Below, in pieces: positions 10,440 through 21,762 of a DNA stretch of 64,000 nucleotides. Source of the DNA: Xanthostigma xanthostigma. Its lineage: Eukaryota; Arthropoda; Insecta; Raphidioptera; Raphidiidae. Location of the stretch: the NCBI GenBank assembly GCA_963575645.1, contig OY754472.1:2046001-2110000 (forward strand), in the 5' to 3' direction. A model generated the notes under the pieces. That model did not search any database, was not told the origin of the DNA, and worked only from the letters and a program-made list of their open reading frames with translations. The translations under genes were made by a program, and so were the position numbers. Numbering within the stretch: position 1 is the first letter of the stretch; each line of letters starts with the position of its first letter.

Positions 10440-10890
10440 AAAATTACATATTTTCCGAAAGCCGATGAACCACCCACGTATGTGTAGAGTATGTGACAAA
10501 TTTCAAATCCGGGAAAATACGAGCAAAAATGTTGTAATTTTTACGATTTTCAAGATGCCGCCAGACTCATTTGCTAATAAATCAGCCAGACTTATTTTTG
10601 AATATAGTTTACGATAGTATCAAATGATACGTTAAATTTCAAGCATGGGAAAATAAGGGTTACGGATTTCAAAAATCGGTCAAATTTTTGCATCCGCAAG
10701 TTTTCAGCCAGACTGACTTTCCTACACTTGGGATGTGCCGGACTATTATTTCCATTAATAAAATGATTCACTTTAATTAATGTCAAATATTCATGACTGG
10801 GAAAATAAGTGGACTTGTCTTTTATTTTATCTAGTGAATCGATCCGAAAATTTTAGCCTGACTCACAAATTGTCGTTTTGTGTCACCATC
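10440..10890. repeat. Three degenerate tandem units of about 148 bp
   Basis: CAAATTTCAAATCCGGGAAAATAC, shortened here to the core TTTCAA..GGGAAAATA, recurs near 10500, 10640 and 10785. The following block GCCAGACTSA recurs near 10558, 10706 and 10855. Units differ considerably, so the array is old. No coding function is evident. Confidence 0.65.
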
Positions 10891-11044
10891 CGAACAAACT
10901 ATTTCATATTCACTGCCTCCTGAAACATCGTAAAAATAAACGAACTTATTAGCAATAAAAATAATGAGTTTGATATTTGAATTCTGTATGCATTCTGTAT
11001 GCATTGCATAACGTTTCTAAATTAGTAGAAAATCAAGTAATTAA

Positions 11045-11754
11045 GGAGGTTGATGCGTTACAGTCCCAATCAAAAGTAAGTCGAATTTCTAATTGGGAAC
11101 TTTTCCATAATAAATTTTTACAAAAGGTTATAGGTCGATGATACCAATAAATTATTGTCATAAAGGGAAAAATAAATATTTTTTTTTAATATTAATTAAT
11201 TATTTCAGTATTTTACTTAATGGACTAACTTTTGAATTTTTTGTACAAAGTTAGGTTAGAAAAAATAAATTTATGTAAATATCTGTATTTTACATATTTT
11301 TTGCAGTAAGTAATTAAAAAAAGAAATTAGAATTAATAAAAATAAAAATTAAATCATTAAAAAGTTGAAAATTCAGTTAAAATTGTTAAAATTGTCAAGA
11401 ATAAAAGTCCATAATCGAAAAGTGCTAAGGTTTAATAATTTTTTTATTGATTAAAAGTCTCCTAATTAAATTGGAAAAAAATATTAAAATATGCGTAAGA
11501 CATCGATGCTTTACATAGTTAGTTTTCGGAACTGCTGACATTATTTGGTTATTTGCAAAAAATAAAATGTACCGTTTGCATGCTAGATTGACATATTTTC
11601 TATAAGACTACATGTAAAAGTTTTTTTTAATTTTTAACTTTATAAGTCTCCTAATGATTTAGGATTTTTACAGAAAATTTTGTCATAAAAAAATCTATCA
11701 AAAAAACTTTATTTCAGTTTCTTTTCATTATCTTCGTAAAACGGCTCAACCTCC
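11045..11754. mobile_element. TTAA-flanked TIR element (GGAGGTTGA family), longer copy
   Basis: TTAA (11041-11044 and 11755-11758) flanks terminal inverted repeats GGAGGTTGA / TCAACCTCC. A shorter derivative with the same ends and TTAA flanks is at 18715-18984. TTAA duplications are typical of piggyBac and Kolobok; the ends do not discriminate between them. Confidence 0.85.
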
Positions 11755-12021
11755 TTAAGTTTGATTATGCAGTTGAATATGATATTTCTTTGAATGACTA
11801 TATTCATTAGTTTTTTTTATTATTATTAAGCTTGCTGCTCACTATAAGCGATCACTTTAAATACAATTATTGTTTTAAAATAATTACTGCAGTTAAGCTG
11901 CTGTCTTTCTTTTTTACGTTCAGAAGACAAAGTTGTATCGATCTGCTATTTGTATGTTTTGCGTTTCTCTTTTTAACCGACTTTGAAAAGAGGTTATTAA
12001 TTCGACGCGCATGTTTTGTAT
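11755..12021. other. Spacer with scrap of a dispersed 'AACCGACTT' repeat
   Basis: Near 11975-12020 the sequence TTTTTAACCGACTTTGAAAAG..TTCGACGCGCATG matches a dispersed family also seen at 15658-15710. The TIR element at 12022 is inserted in it. Confidence 0.5.
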
Positions 12022-12517
12022 GCAGTATACAGAATGATTTTTAAGTAGATTCTTTTTTTTTAACAGCGTGCAGAATCCAAATAGACGACCATATATTTTA
12101 AGTGACTTTTTTATCAAAACTCACAAATGGAAGAGAAACGGGCTTACAAGGTTTTATTAAATTTTATCAAATTTTGAGGTCGGTCCTGACGTTATGTTAT
12201 GTCACTATGGAAATATGTTATGTCATTATCAAGTATTCGCAGAAATTGTTCGAAGTTGTCCCCGTTTTGTTGGACACAAAAATACGTGCGTCGTAGCCAT
12301 GCCTTCCGCGAATTATTTGGGATGCATGATTCGTGCTATCATTTCTTCGCGTGTGTTAACCGGACTTTTGAATATAAATAAAATTTAAAAAATGTAATTA
12401 TACTTTGAAAGGTTGTTTCTCTTATTTTTGAGTTTTGATAAAAAAGTACTTGAAATCTTTGTTCGTCTATTTGATTTCTACACGCTGTTAAAAAAGAAAA
12501 ATCATTCTGTATATTGC
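12022..12517. mobile_element. Long-TIR element (CAGTATACAGAATGATTTTT family)
   Basis: The left arm (12022-about 12180) and right arm (about 12375-12517) are inverted repeats with blocks TATACAGAATGATTTTTAAG, CAGCGTGCAGA, CTTTTTTATCAAAACTCA and GGAAGAGAAAC. A half-copy of the left arm is at 17228-17391. Small ORFs here are repeat shadows. Confidence 0.85.
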
Positions 12518-12953
12518 GTCTTAAATCATGAATTTCACCCGACGAAATATGCGCACCGTGGACAGCAAGCTTAACGTTGCATTATTCTTCACGTTTGTTT
12601 CGCTTTGTTACTAATAATTGCAATAATAAAACAAATATTGGCAATTACTTTAAGAATCTGTGTAATATTGATAAACCTTTTTAATTGTTAATTTATTTGC
12701 GTATTAATTAATGACTTAATTAGTCCAATATTCGCAATTTTTATTATGGGCTGCCTATAACCTTGGTTAATATGTTTTATTGAAATAAACATAATTAATA
12801 TTCATAGTCGACATTAGCTATTACAATTTCTAATTAAAAGAAAATCTCTGAAGTAAAAAGTACAGCGTCAGTGGCAAATTGGCATTTTATCTACTAAAAT
12901 CTATAGGTCAATTGAAGAATGCACGTTTAAAACGACTTTTTTAAATTAAAAAA
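12518..12953. other. Spacer and probable 5' UTR before the PKG long exon
   Basis: AT-rich. A plausible acceptor (CTAAAATCTATAG|GTC, about 12905) would bring an upstream untranslated exon next to the ATG at 12954. Confidence 0.35.
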
Positions 12954-14868
12954 ATGAAAATAAAAAGATATCCTGGAAAAGCTGTGATAGAAGAAGACTC
13001 GAAATCGTTGAGCGGCTCGCGGTCAATGAATATGTTATACGAAGCAAGTTGGTCGGACGCTCAAAAGCGGCTCTCATCGAGCGGTTCTGGAACAAACTCT
13101 TGGGACAGAAGTAGTTCCAGTTCCGAAGAGCTCAAACCCGAATTGTACAACCGCAAAAGTAGCAGTAATGACACAGCCAAATCTGACGAATTTGATAGAC
13201 CGGTAGGCTGGACAGTAAAAGACGAATACGAGTCGGGTGTCAGAAGACACGTTCGCCGATACCATTCCGACAATTATCAGTGTTTAGTAAGTGATATTAA
13301 AAAGCAATTAAACTGTAGTGAAATAAAAAAACGAGTTACAGGAAACAGTCAATTGAGTAACGTTGATAATAGAGTGCAAATGATAGGATGCAAAGATACA
13401 TGGGTGGAAGATAACAACGAATACATGCATCGTGTAGGTGGCAATGATGTCAACGTCTTGAGGAACCCACACAGGTCGAATCAAGTTGTGCGCGAAAGAA
13501 CAAGACGAAACGATGATTCAGCAGTGCACATTCGTAGTGTGAGCAACGATGTGCAACAAGGAGAAGTTTCGATGCTTCAGAATATTGTGTCGTCACAACA
13601 AGGACGTAACAGCCAGACTGACGGACGAAGGAGAGACCACAAAGGTTCGACTAATACACTGAAAAGAAGCAATTCCAATAAGATGGATTGCGAAAAATTG
13701 AAGGACGACAGTCGCGTTACGAAAGTTACAGATAGCGGAGTTGGCCTCGTCGACGACGACACCGGAAATTACAAAACTGTAGACGATTGGGTCGAGAATC
13801 AAAAAAGGTACAATAACAGTATTGCATGCGAGGATCGTTGCGTAACAGTTAAAGACAACGGTCAGGAGACGTGTCACGATAATGTTGATTTGTATAAAGG
13901 CGCGGTCGTAGTTAACAATTCAAAGCACAACAATGCGACCGGTGATAGAAATAAATACATGACAGACACGAAAGTATGTACTCCGATTACTCCACCAGGA
14001 AATGAATTGACACTTTGCGCTGCAGGGTTAACCAGCACAGCCGCTTTGAATAATTCCGCGCCGTTCAAGTCGGCTAGACTTGCTGAAAATCGTCAACGAA
14101 ATCCTGTTCTGAGACAACGAAATCCTTCCGAACAGTCTAGGCAGCGGAATCCTTCCGAAGAACAGAGAAATCTTTCAGACCTACTTCCTAGAAACCCACC
14201 TGAACCGCTTCCTAGACAACGAGAGTCTTCAGAACAACTTCCTAGACAACGAAATCCTTCAGAACAACAAACTAAACATCGAAATCCTCTCGAACAACTT
14301 CCTAGACAAAGAGAGTCTTCAGAACAGGTCGTCAGACAACGAGATCTTTTAGAACACTGTAATCCAACGGAACAAGTCCTTAGACAACGGAATTCTTCGG
14401 AACAGCATCGGAATCTTCCAGAACAAATGCCAAGACAGCGGAGTCCAACTCACAAACGCAAGCAGTTGGCGCGCAGTGCCAGCAGGAAGAAATCACTAGA
14501 TATGATTTTTTCATCGAAAAGTAATTATTTAGGTGACATTAATGAAATAAATAAATGTAGTTTAATTGCAAAACATTCGTTTCGAAATACGAGAAACGTG
14601 AAATTTGTCTCGTCAAAAATGGACGAGTGTAACTCAGTGCCCGCTGACGTTCAACCAAAGATGGAAGTGTACCAATGTCCTGGTGATTTGAAGAGGAATA
14701 CAGTGCACAAAAACAATAGTGATTCAAATGATAGTGATTTTTGCATACCTAGACCAAAGTTAATTGTACCGGTTCATACCTACGGCATCAGAAAACGACG
14801 GACTGGTAATTTGTCTGTGAGGAGTGTTTCCGAAAGTAGCCAGCAAGAAGAAGTAACGGATTTTGAAG
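12954..14868 (+). CDS. PKG long-isoform N-terminal exon (disordered, RQRNPSEQ repeats)
   Basis: A continuous frame of 638 codons from ATG ends at GAA G|GTCAGT, where a donor sits seven bases before the in-frame stop at 14874. The product is hydrophilic and apparently disordered, rich in Ser, Arg, Asn, Asp and Lys. Residues about 379-503 hold a dozen or so degenerate copies of RQRNPSEQ, suggesting internal expansion. No enzymatic domain or membrane segment is visible. Its donor phase (1) fits the 24406 PKG exon directly or through one symmetric middle exon. Fly foraging also has isoforms with long, poorly conserved N-terminal extensions, so I infer this is the equivalent. It could instead be an unrelated single-exon gene. 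Confidence 0.7.
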
Positions 14869-15168
14869 GTCAGTAACACCCTTCCTGAAAGTAATTCATT
14901 CTTAATGGATTTTCTCAGCTTATAAATTATTCTAATTTAAATAGGCTGATCGTCGTTATTCTTGAATAATCATGGTAGGAATCATAATACTCATTTTAGC
15001 TACTCGAAAATGAAATCACAGATAAAACCCATAGCGACGGTTTTTTAAGAAGCGCTGCAGAGTTCCAGAATAACCCGAATATTGAGTTACTTCATCATTT
15101 TAAAATGAATTATATTATACATTAGCGGGCCGGCCCGGATTCACCCGGATGCAAAACTGTTCTGGAAA

Positions 15169-15559
15169 TCATATATATTAATACGCTAAGGTTAAAGATG
15201 TTTGCCTCCCTTTTTAGAAAAACCTCACAATTTCTCCACATAAATTATATATCATTCTACAGATAATTGCTTGCTCTACTGACATCGACAACTAAAAAAT
15301 TTATTATTGCTTTTGTTTTTGTAAATTAATTAAAATACAGCAACGCTGAACAACGTCACGACTTTAATTTTGAAACAACGTCAACACTTCGATCTGTCAT
15401 CTGACCTTCATATTGTAATACAACAAAAAGAAGAACGTTATTAGCAGTGTGCAAAGTTAGAAACGAATTGAATACCTGCAATCATATTTAAAAAATAATT
15501 TCGTAAAGTAATAATTATTATACTTATTTAGTGCGAATAATTCGCACAGGTCACTCTAG
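15169..15559 (+). mobile_element. Non-autonomous Helitron (family A), complete
   Basis: It starts A|TCATATATATTAATACGC and ends with hairpin GTGCGAATAATTCGCAC, AGGTCACT and CTAG|T. It is shorter than the other copies through internal loss of the CATCTGACGG-type repeats. Confidence 0.85.
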
Positions 15560-15657
15560 TAATTAATGATTTGTTTGCGAAGCTATTTTGACCGATATAG
15601 TTATAAATCCTTACCCAATTAAACGCATGTTATGTTTAATAGACAATGAGTAGAGTT

Positions 15658-16060
15658 TTTTTAACCGACGAAAAACAAAAACGGCGGAGGTTCTCAATTC
15701 GACGCGTATTTTTTTTTTTTTTTTTTTTTTTATTTATGTATGACCACGCATAACTTTTTACAGAGTAGTCCGATTTTGATAATTTTTTGTTTGTTTGAAA
15801 GGGTATACCTCGAAGTTGGTCCTATATAAATTTGGTAGAAAAATTCCAACCCTAAGGGTAGGAAAACAGGGGATGATTGATTGTTCACTCACTGATTGTA
15901 ATGTATGACCACACATAACTTTTTACAGAGTGGTCCAATTTTGATAATTATTTTTTTATTGGATAGGGTATACCTCGAGGTTCGTCTCATATAAATTTGG
16001 AAAAAAAATTTCTACCCTAAGGGTGGGAAAATAGGGGTGATTTATTGTTCACTCACAGAT
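15658..16060 (+). repeat. Dispersed AACCGAC repeat with two tandem units of about 170 bp
   Basis: The motif TATGACCACNCATAACTTTT followed by CAGAGTRGTCC occurs at about 15738 and 15903, each followed by GGGTATACCTCGA and CCTAAGGGT. A poly-T run separates this from the leading TTAACCGACGAAAAAC block. It resembles a family common in lepidopteran genomes. Confidence 0.6.
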
Positions 16061-16143
16061 TTTTATGCTGAGTTGTGTATATTACAATTATAAATTATAT
16101 AGCCACAAAAAATTATTAAATAAAAACTTTTTAACAAAAAAAT

Positions 16144-16591
16144 TAAACCGCCGAAAAACTGAAAAGCAAAAAATAATAAATCTTTTTATTTAACTAAGTT
16201 CTATCTAAGTAGTTGAACGTATGTGACAGTCTAGTATATCAAAGTAATTTTGAGTCGGCGTCAACAATCCTTCGCCGGAAATCTCTGAGCGTTCACGAAG
16301 TTAATATCAGCGACAGAGCAACCCTAACGGGCACACTGAGGGCACACGTCTTTGCGAGTGGTCGTGTGGAGAGCGCATGTTTAGAATGTTAATGTTTATC
16401 GCTGGAGATTTCACGTATCATTGTTAATTTGATTTGGTTATTTCTTTTAGTGATCTTTGTTCATTGATGGTTTGACGCCGACTCAAAATTACTTTGATAT
16501 ACTAGACTGTCACATACGTTCAACTACTTAGATAGAACTTAGTTAAATAAAAAGATTTATTATTTTTTGCTTTTCAGTTTTTCGGCGGTTT
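16144..16591. mobile_element. Long-TIR foldback element (AAACCGCCGAAAAACTG)
   Basis: Nearly identical inverted arms of about 120 bp, from AAACCGCCGAAAAACTGAAA to TTTCAGTTTTTCGGCGGTTT, flank a GC-richer centre of about 200 bp. Arm identity is very high, pointing to recent activity or gene conversion. Confidence 0.9.
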
Positions 16592-16949
16592 ATTTAGACA
16601 TTTTTTTTGATAAACTGATACAACTATCCGCCTTAACGTGCGTGGGTATGACGTCATGGCGCGTTATGCATACTATTATTTTTGTAATGGATAATAAAGT
16701 GTTTGTAACAAAGTAATGTTTTCGCAACTGTATACCAGTTAGTAGTACAGAATATGTAATTATGTGATCGTTAAGTGGTCTTCGTTCACTTGACTCGTAT
16801 CTAGTCGAACTAATAATACGGAACTATTGCTTCTTATCGACACTTTTACTACTTTTAAATTGTCAGTCTTATAAAAAAATATATGCCAATAGTCGAAGTG
16901 ATTACCGATTTCGCAAATAAAAAAGTGATGCAACATATTTCCTCTAGTA

Positions 16950-17012
16950 CAGGGGTCTACAATCTGCGGCTCTTTTGATGTAAAGTTGCGGCTCTCCAGT
17001 TCCATACGCAAA
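16950..17012. mobile_element. Possible hAT terminus (CAGGGGTCTACAA)
   Basis: CAGGGGTCTACAATCTGCGG followed by CTCTTTTGATGTAAAGTTGC resembles the end of insect hAT-like elements. I could not place a matching second terminus, so this is a fragment at best. Confidence 0.35.
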
Positions 17013-17227
17013 AAATAATTATTTTAGTATGTAAACCCTTAAAAATAGTCCAATCGATCCATGATTGAGCACCGTGTCTATCTCTCAGCCATTTCCACTC
17101 GCGTCTCACCCGCACCGCCCCCGTCGCGACGTCTCGTCCTCGGATATATATTATACCTATATAAGCAAATACTATAATACTGAAACGAAAATCTTTAGTG
17201 GCTCTTTAAAAACTTTTTCTATACACA

Positions 17228-17391
17228 GTATGTACAGAATGATTTTTAAGTTGATTCTTCTTTTTGACCCTGCAGCGTGCAGATATCAAACGAACAAATA
17301 TTTCAAGTAACTTTTTTATCAAAACTCAATAATGAAAGAGGAACGGGCTTTCAAAGTCTTATTAAATTTGATCAAATTTTAAGGTCAGGCT
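17228..17391 (+). repeat. Half-copy of the CAGTATACAGAATG long-TIR element
   Basis: It matches the left arm of 12022-12517 (TACAGAATGATTTTTAAG, CAGCGTGCAGA, CTTTTTTATCAAAACTCA). It is cut by the 679-bp palindrome, which probably inserted into it. Confidence 0.75.
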
Positions 17392-18070
17392 TCATGGCGC
17401 GAAGGGCAAGGTATCACACTTTCGGCCAGTGTGGTGTATACTGTTTTTCACTTCATACCTCGGTCGTAAGTACGCTTATTAAATGCATTTATTAATTAAT
17501 TACATAAAAACACAGATAAATTCCAAGCAAACAGCTTTGAGGTTATACGTAAAAACACGAACGACAGCTGTTCGCGACTATTAGTTAAATTGTAATAGGG
17601 TTGCTATGGAAACGACATCTAAACAACAGTTGATTGGTTGTGTTTGCTTTACTACCGCCCGAACGTACGAAGTTTCCGCACTGCTGCGTATAATCCCACC
17701 AAGGAGTAAATGCCGTACAATTAATGCCGAAAGTATGCACTTTCGGCATCAATAACATTTACTCCTTGGTGGGATTACACGCACCAATGCTGGAAGTTCG
17801 TACGTTCGGGCGGTGGTAACGCAAAAACAAACAATTAATTTTGTTTAGATGTCGTTTCCATAGCAACCCTATTACAATTTAGCTAATAGTTGCGAACAGC
17901 TGTCGTTCGTGTTTTTACGTATAACCTCAAAGCTGCTTGCTTGGAATTTATCTGTGTATTTATATAATTAATTAATGTATTTAATAAGCGTGCTTACGAC
18001 CGAGGCATGAAAAAAAATAGTATGTACTACACTGGCCGAAAGTGTGATATTCTCGCCCTTCGCGCCATGA
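17392..18070. mobile_element. 679-bp near-perfect palindrome (foldback element)
   Basis: It starts TCATGGCGCGAAGGGC and ends with its complement. The arms of about 330 bp meet near 17731 at a short hairpin (GCCGAAAGTATGCACTTTCGGC). The arm contains GCCCGAACGTACGAA, CAACCCTATTACAATTTA and CCGAAAGTGTGA-type blocks. A partial extra copy of the end lies at 18073-18110, and related ends occur near 21247-21300. It should form a cruciform or hairpin RNA. Confidence 0.9.
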
Positions 18071-18109
18071 GGCATCATGGCGCGCAGGGCAACACTTTCG
18101 GCCCTTGTG

Positions 18110-18714
18110 ACAATTATCATTTTCAACCAGGAACTAGTTGTTAGATGTCCTAACGATTTTTAAAAGACATACTCGAATATTGTTTGCACTTTAAAGTGTA
18201 TATATTATGACTGTTTAGAAAGTGAATTTTTGTAATGGTTTATTATTATAATAAATAAACATGGCGGTGACGTGTTTGCCGCTTCCCATGACCTCGACAT
18301 AGAGAGGACGTTACACAAAAGCAAATGTGTCGAAGTTTGCGTGCATTCTCGATTGATGACGATCTGTAATGGTGCTACCGTAAAACCAATCGACTGTATA
18401 TAGAGAAAGTTTGAGGTATGTGTTCGCGCAGAATTGTTATTTGGGGACCTCTGGTTTTTAAAAGTCGTCGGGTGCAAACACGGGCGCCGCGAAAAGGCTG
18501 CAAGGAGGCGCGATTTTGTTTAGAGACGAAGAAGTGAAAAAATCCGGGATAGAGAAAAGAAACAAATTTAAAAAAGCGAAGCTCGAAATTCGCTCGATTT
18601 AAATCAGATCGCTTTGAAACCTGTCCTAAACGAAAGAGGAGATGTTTTTATATAAATGAATCCTCCCAAACTAATATTTTTTGTTCATTATTATTTTCTG
18701 CTTGTATATATTAA
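18110..18714. other. Unassigned GC-richer block
   Basis: No ORF with homology. About 18590-18645 (TTTAAATCAGATCGCTTTGA then CCTAAACGAAAGAG) is shared with 32770-32835 and 34670-34715, so at least this part is a dispersed repeat. Confidence 0.45.
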
Positions 18715-18984
18715 GGAGGTTGATGCGTTACAGTCCCAATCAAAAGTAAGTCGAATTCTAAATGGGAACTTTTCCATAATAAATTTTTACAAAAGGGTAT
18801 AAGTCGATGATACCAATAAATTATTGTCATGAAGGCATAAATAAATCATTTTTACAAGTATTTTTTTACAGTATTTTACTTAATGAACTAACTTTTGAAT
18901 TTTTTGTACAAAGTTAGGCTAGAAAAAATAAATTTATGTAAATATTAATATTTTTCATTATCTTCGTAAAACGGCTCAACCTCC
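18715..18984. mobile_element. TTAA-flanked TIR element (GGAGGTTGA family), short derivative
   Basis: It has the same ends and internal blocks as 11045-11754 but with about 440 bp deleted internally. TTAA occurs on both sides (18711-18714, 18985-18988). Confidence 0.88.
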
Positions 18985-19329
18985 TTAAGAATTATTTTTC
19001 ACTTTTTAGTTCGATGTGCTATAAAAGCGTGTTTTTTGAGTTTTTTTAAACTATATTTATTTTATTTTGTCAAAAATAACTTTTTAGTTCGAAATCTCAA
19101 TCAAGTCGGAACAAAATGCGCTGCTTGGCTGTTTTGTTGGATATACTTGGATTGGATAGAATAGTTTTAACTGAGATAATACTTAGTAATGTTATTTTTG
19201 AGGGGGGCGCAGCCCTGTGAGGCAAGGCTGTAATGAATTGAAGTCATACACTTTTGATAAGAAGAAGATTCTCCAAATTTTAAATACGTTGAAAATTTTG
19301 AATAGGATTTAAAAATTATAACATACCTA

Positions 19330-20048
19330 CTAGCGGTCCCGCCCGGTTTCACCCGGGTGCATAAGAACGAATGGGGAAGGAAGAGACATGAGTACGCACA
19401 TTCATCTTAGTTTACCGAGATGAATGTTGTGTTCAAACTTCATAATGATCGACGTTACCGTTCAAAAGTTTTTGTCGTTAAAAAGCAGTATTTATACTTT
19501 TCTTAAGTAATTATAATAAATTATATTTAATTGAAAACTCTGTAGGAAAATTATTTTTATATAGGTACCTAATGCCTATAGTTGTAACAGTTTTCAAATG
19601 AGCTATTAATTAAATTTATTTAATTTTAATTAGTCGTAATAAAATTTAAAAAAATTGAAATGTAAGCCTTAGAAGAAAGCAATTTAGAAAATAAAAATGT
19701 ATATAACCGACGTGGGGCTTGAATCCAAGACCCTGGCATTAAGAGTCTTACACTCTACCGATTGAGCTATCCGGGCTTGTAAACTTCACGCGCTAATATT
19801 GCAATATTTAGTTACGGCATTTCACCTGATAATATTTGTCGGACGGACTAATTTTGAGATACGTTTTGCAACATTTTTCATTGATGTTCCGCTCCAATTG
19901 ATCGTGGCGTAATATTATATAGCCTATAGCCTTCCTCGATAAATGGGCTATCCAACAAAAATTTTTTTTTCAATTCGAACCAGTAGTTTCTGAGATTAGC
20001 GCGTTCAGCCAAACAAACAAACTCTTCGTCTTTATATATTAGTATAGA
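19330..20048 (-). mobile_element. Non-autonomous Helitron (family B), complete, with tRNA-like segment
   Basis: Read on the minus strand it starts A|TCTATACTAATATATAAAG and ends CACCCGGGTGAAACCGGGC, GGGACCG and CTAG|T. It is organised like 8618-9234, but the embedded tRNA-like sequence has a different anticodon loop. Confidence 0.8.
19704..19776 (-). other. tRNA-Lys(CTT)-like segment inside a Helitron
   Basis: GCCCGGATAGCTCAATCGG, an anticodon loop CTCTTAA and a T-arm ending AAGCCCCACGTC match tRNA-Lys layout. The 3' acceptor strand does not pair with GCCCGGA, so I call it tRNA-derived, not functional. Confidence 0.6.
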
Positions 20049-20518
20049 TTAGCAAAATTTAATTGTCGCGAGTATTGGTTATTATGAGTAGCTCTAAAGA
20101 AGTTCCACTTCCACCGTGAGCTTATATATGTGTGACCCACACTTTGTTTTTTGTTTGATTTTCATTATTTTGCAGTCCATTGTCAACTTTTAAATTAAAT
20201 CCAAACAGTTTGTATAAACTACATATAAAAAAACAGCTAAGTCATTGAAGAAAAGTAAAAAAAATTTGCCTTGATCACGTGTAGTAAAAGGGTCAGTGAT
20301 TTGTCCATTGTGAAAAGACAGCTATAACATTACTGATGTAATATTTTTGCTAACAAATTACTGCTTATTCTTTGGAATACAGTGATTTTCCGTTTGGTCT
20401 TCGTTTTGTTGCCGTCATTATTGCGTTCTATGAAAGATGCCTCTCTGTCTTTTATTATATTTTATCTTCCACGTAGTTTGTCTGGAACAATAATTAAACT
20501 CGTCAAGCTAATTGTTTT

Positions 20519-20579
<61 letters not shown>

Positions 20580-20580
20580 A
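20519..20580. repeat. (TAGA)n microsatellite
   Basis: About 15 uninterrupted TAGA units. It is attached directly to the 3' end of the minus-strand LINE, and tetranucleotide tails of this sort are characteristic of CR1/Jockey-like LINEs. Confidence 0.95.
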
Positions 20581-21155
20581 TGTTTTATTTCTGATTTGCA
20601 CAAGTGCATAGAAAAATGTCATACAAAAAAATACAATTTACAAAAAGTCTTTGATATTATAATGACACTGATCACACAGCGTGTCCTTTAGTCTTTTTTT
20701 AAATGTACTGAGCGGTAGGTCTTTTATTTCTCCTGGAATATTGTTAAAAATTTTTATTATTGAGTTCATTACTCCTTTCTGAACTACAGTTAGACTGGAT
20801 TGCAGTTGTTTCCAGTTCTGTTTATGTCTCGTATTGTGAGGATGGTTAAAATGATTCATTTTAAATAATTCGGGATTTTCTTTGGCAAAAAGTGCACATT
20901 CATAAATGTATATATCAGCGAGCGTTAATAATTTTAAGCTTTTAAATAGTTCCCTACAGCTGTCTCGGTAGCCTGCTTTGCAGATGATACGTATACATCT
21001 TTTCTGAATTTTAAAAAGGTCATCTGCATTTACCGATGCTCCCCAGAAAATTACACCAAATCTTAAATGTGATTCAACAAATGCCGAGTACACACTAAGT
21101 GATATGTCTATTGGCATTACTTCTCTTAGAACTCTTAAGATGTAAAGAGATTTTT
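20581..21155 (-). mobile_element. LINE (CR1/Jockey-type) 3' end with RT C-terminal ORF
   Basis: A minus-strand frame of 159 codons (20638-21117, open a little further 5') carries FVESHLRFGVIFWGAS, IQKRCIRIICKAGYRDS and IFNNIPGEIKDLPLSTFKKR, the post-catalytic end of a LINE reverse transcriptase. An AATAAA lies before the (TAGA)n tail. The copy is 5'-truncated, as LINE copies usually are, and cannot move. The open frame over this length suggests a young insertion. Confidence 0.88.
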
Positions 21156-21371
21156 ATATTAGATGATAATTAACTAATCTACCTATTGCTATTAGAAATT
21201 GATCATTTTTTTTTCGGCAACGTATGAACAAAAAATAGTAATTACACCGTACACGAGCCGAAAGTTTAATATCTTTCACTGCACGCCATGATGTCCAAAG
21301 CGAAGCCAGGGGCAATATGACGCGCAACACAAAATAAAACATGAGCAACAGCCACTATAATATTTATAAAG

Positions 21372-21762
21372 ACAGCTGCACACGAGGCTGGATTCGTCGC
21401 TAGATTCCTTGCAATATTTGACTACTAGTTTTCTAGCGCTGGTTTTATGTGCTCGCTTCACACGAGACGTCTTTTCAAGCTTGCTTTGTGGATAGATACG
21501 GTGCGCGCGCACAGAGCAAAACGTGTTTGCTGTCTGACTCTGGGCAGAGTGACGCCGTGTTGGTTTGTGGGCGTTTGTTCATGTCGCCCACGTGACAAGA
21601 TACTGGTTCTTGCTCAGAACAAGCAGAAGACCGAGCGAGAAAAATAGTCCGCGTTCTAATTTTAAAATCTAACTTGTGAGCCAGCAGGCGACCCCGCAGT
21701 ATCCAGTCTGATGGCCAGCAGAAATCCAAGCAGTGTTTCCAGCCTCGTATGCAGCGGCCTTA
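21372..21762. mobile_element. TIR element (GCTGCAYACGAGGCTGGA)
   Basis: GCTGCACACGAGGCTGGA at the left and TCCAGCCTCGTATGCAGC at the right are inverted repeats of 18 bp with one mismatch. The interior shares a colinear segment with 9925-10157 on the opposite strand. ORFs here are shadows. Superfamily unknown. Confidence 0.6.

Noticed and set aside
13061-14727. Minus-strand ORFs of 60-94 codons opposite the long PKG exon
   Set aside because: They are antisense shadows of a long, compositionally biased coding exon and resemble no protein.
20638-21117. A host gene on the minus strand
   Set aside because: It is the C-terminal part of a LINE reverse transcriptase, followed by a LINE-type microsatellite tail.
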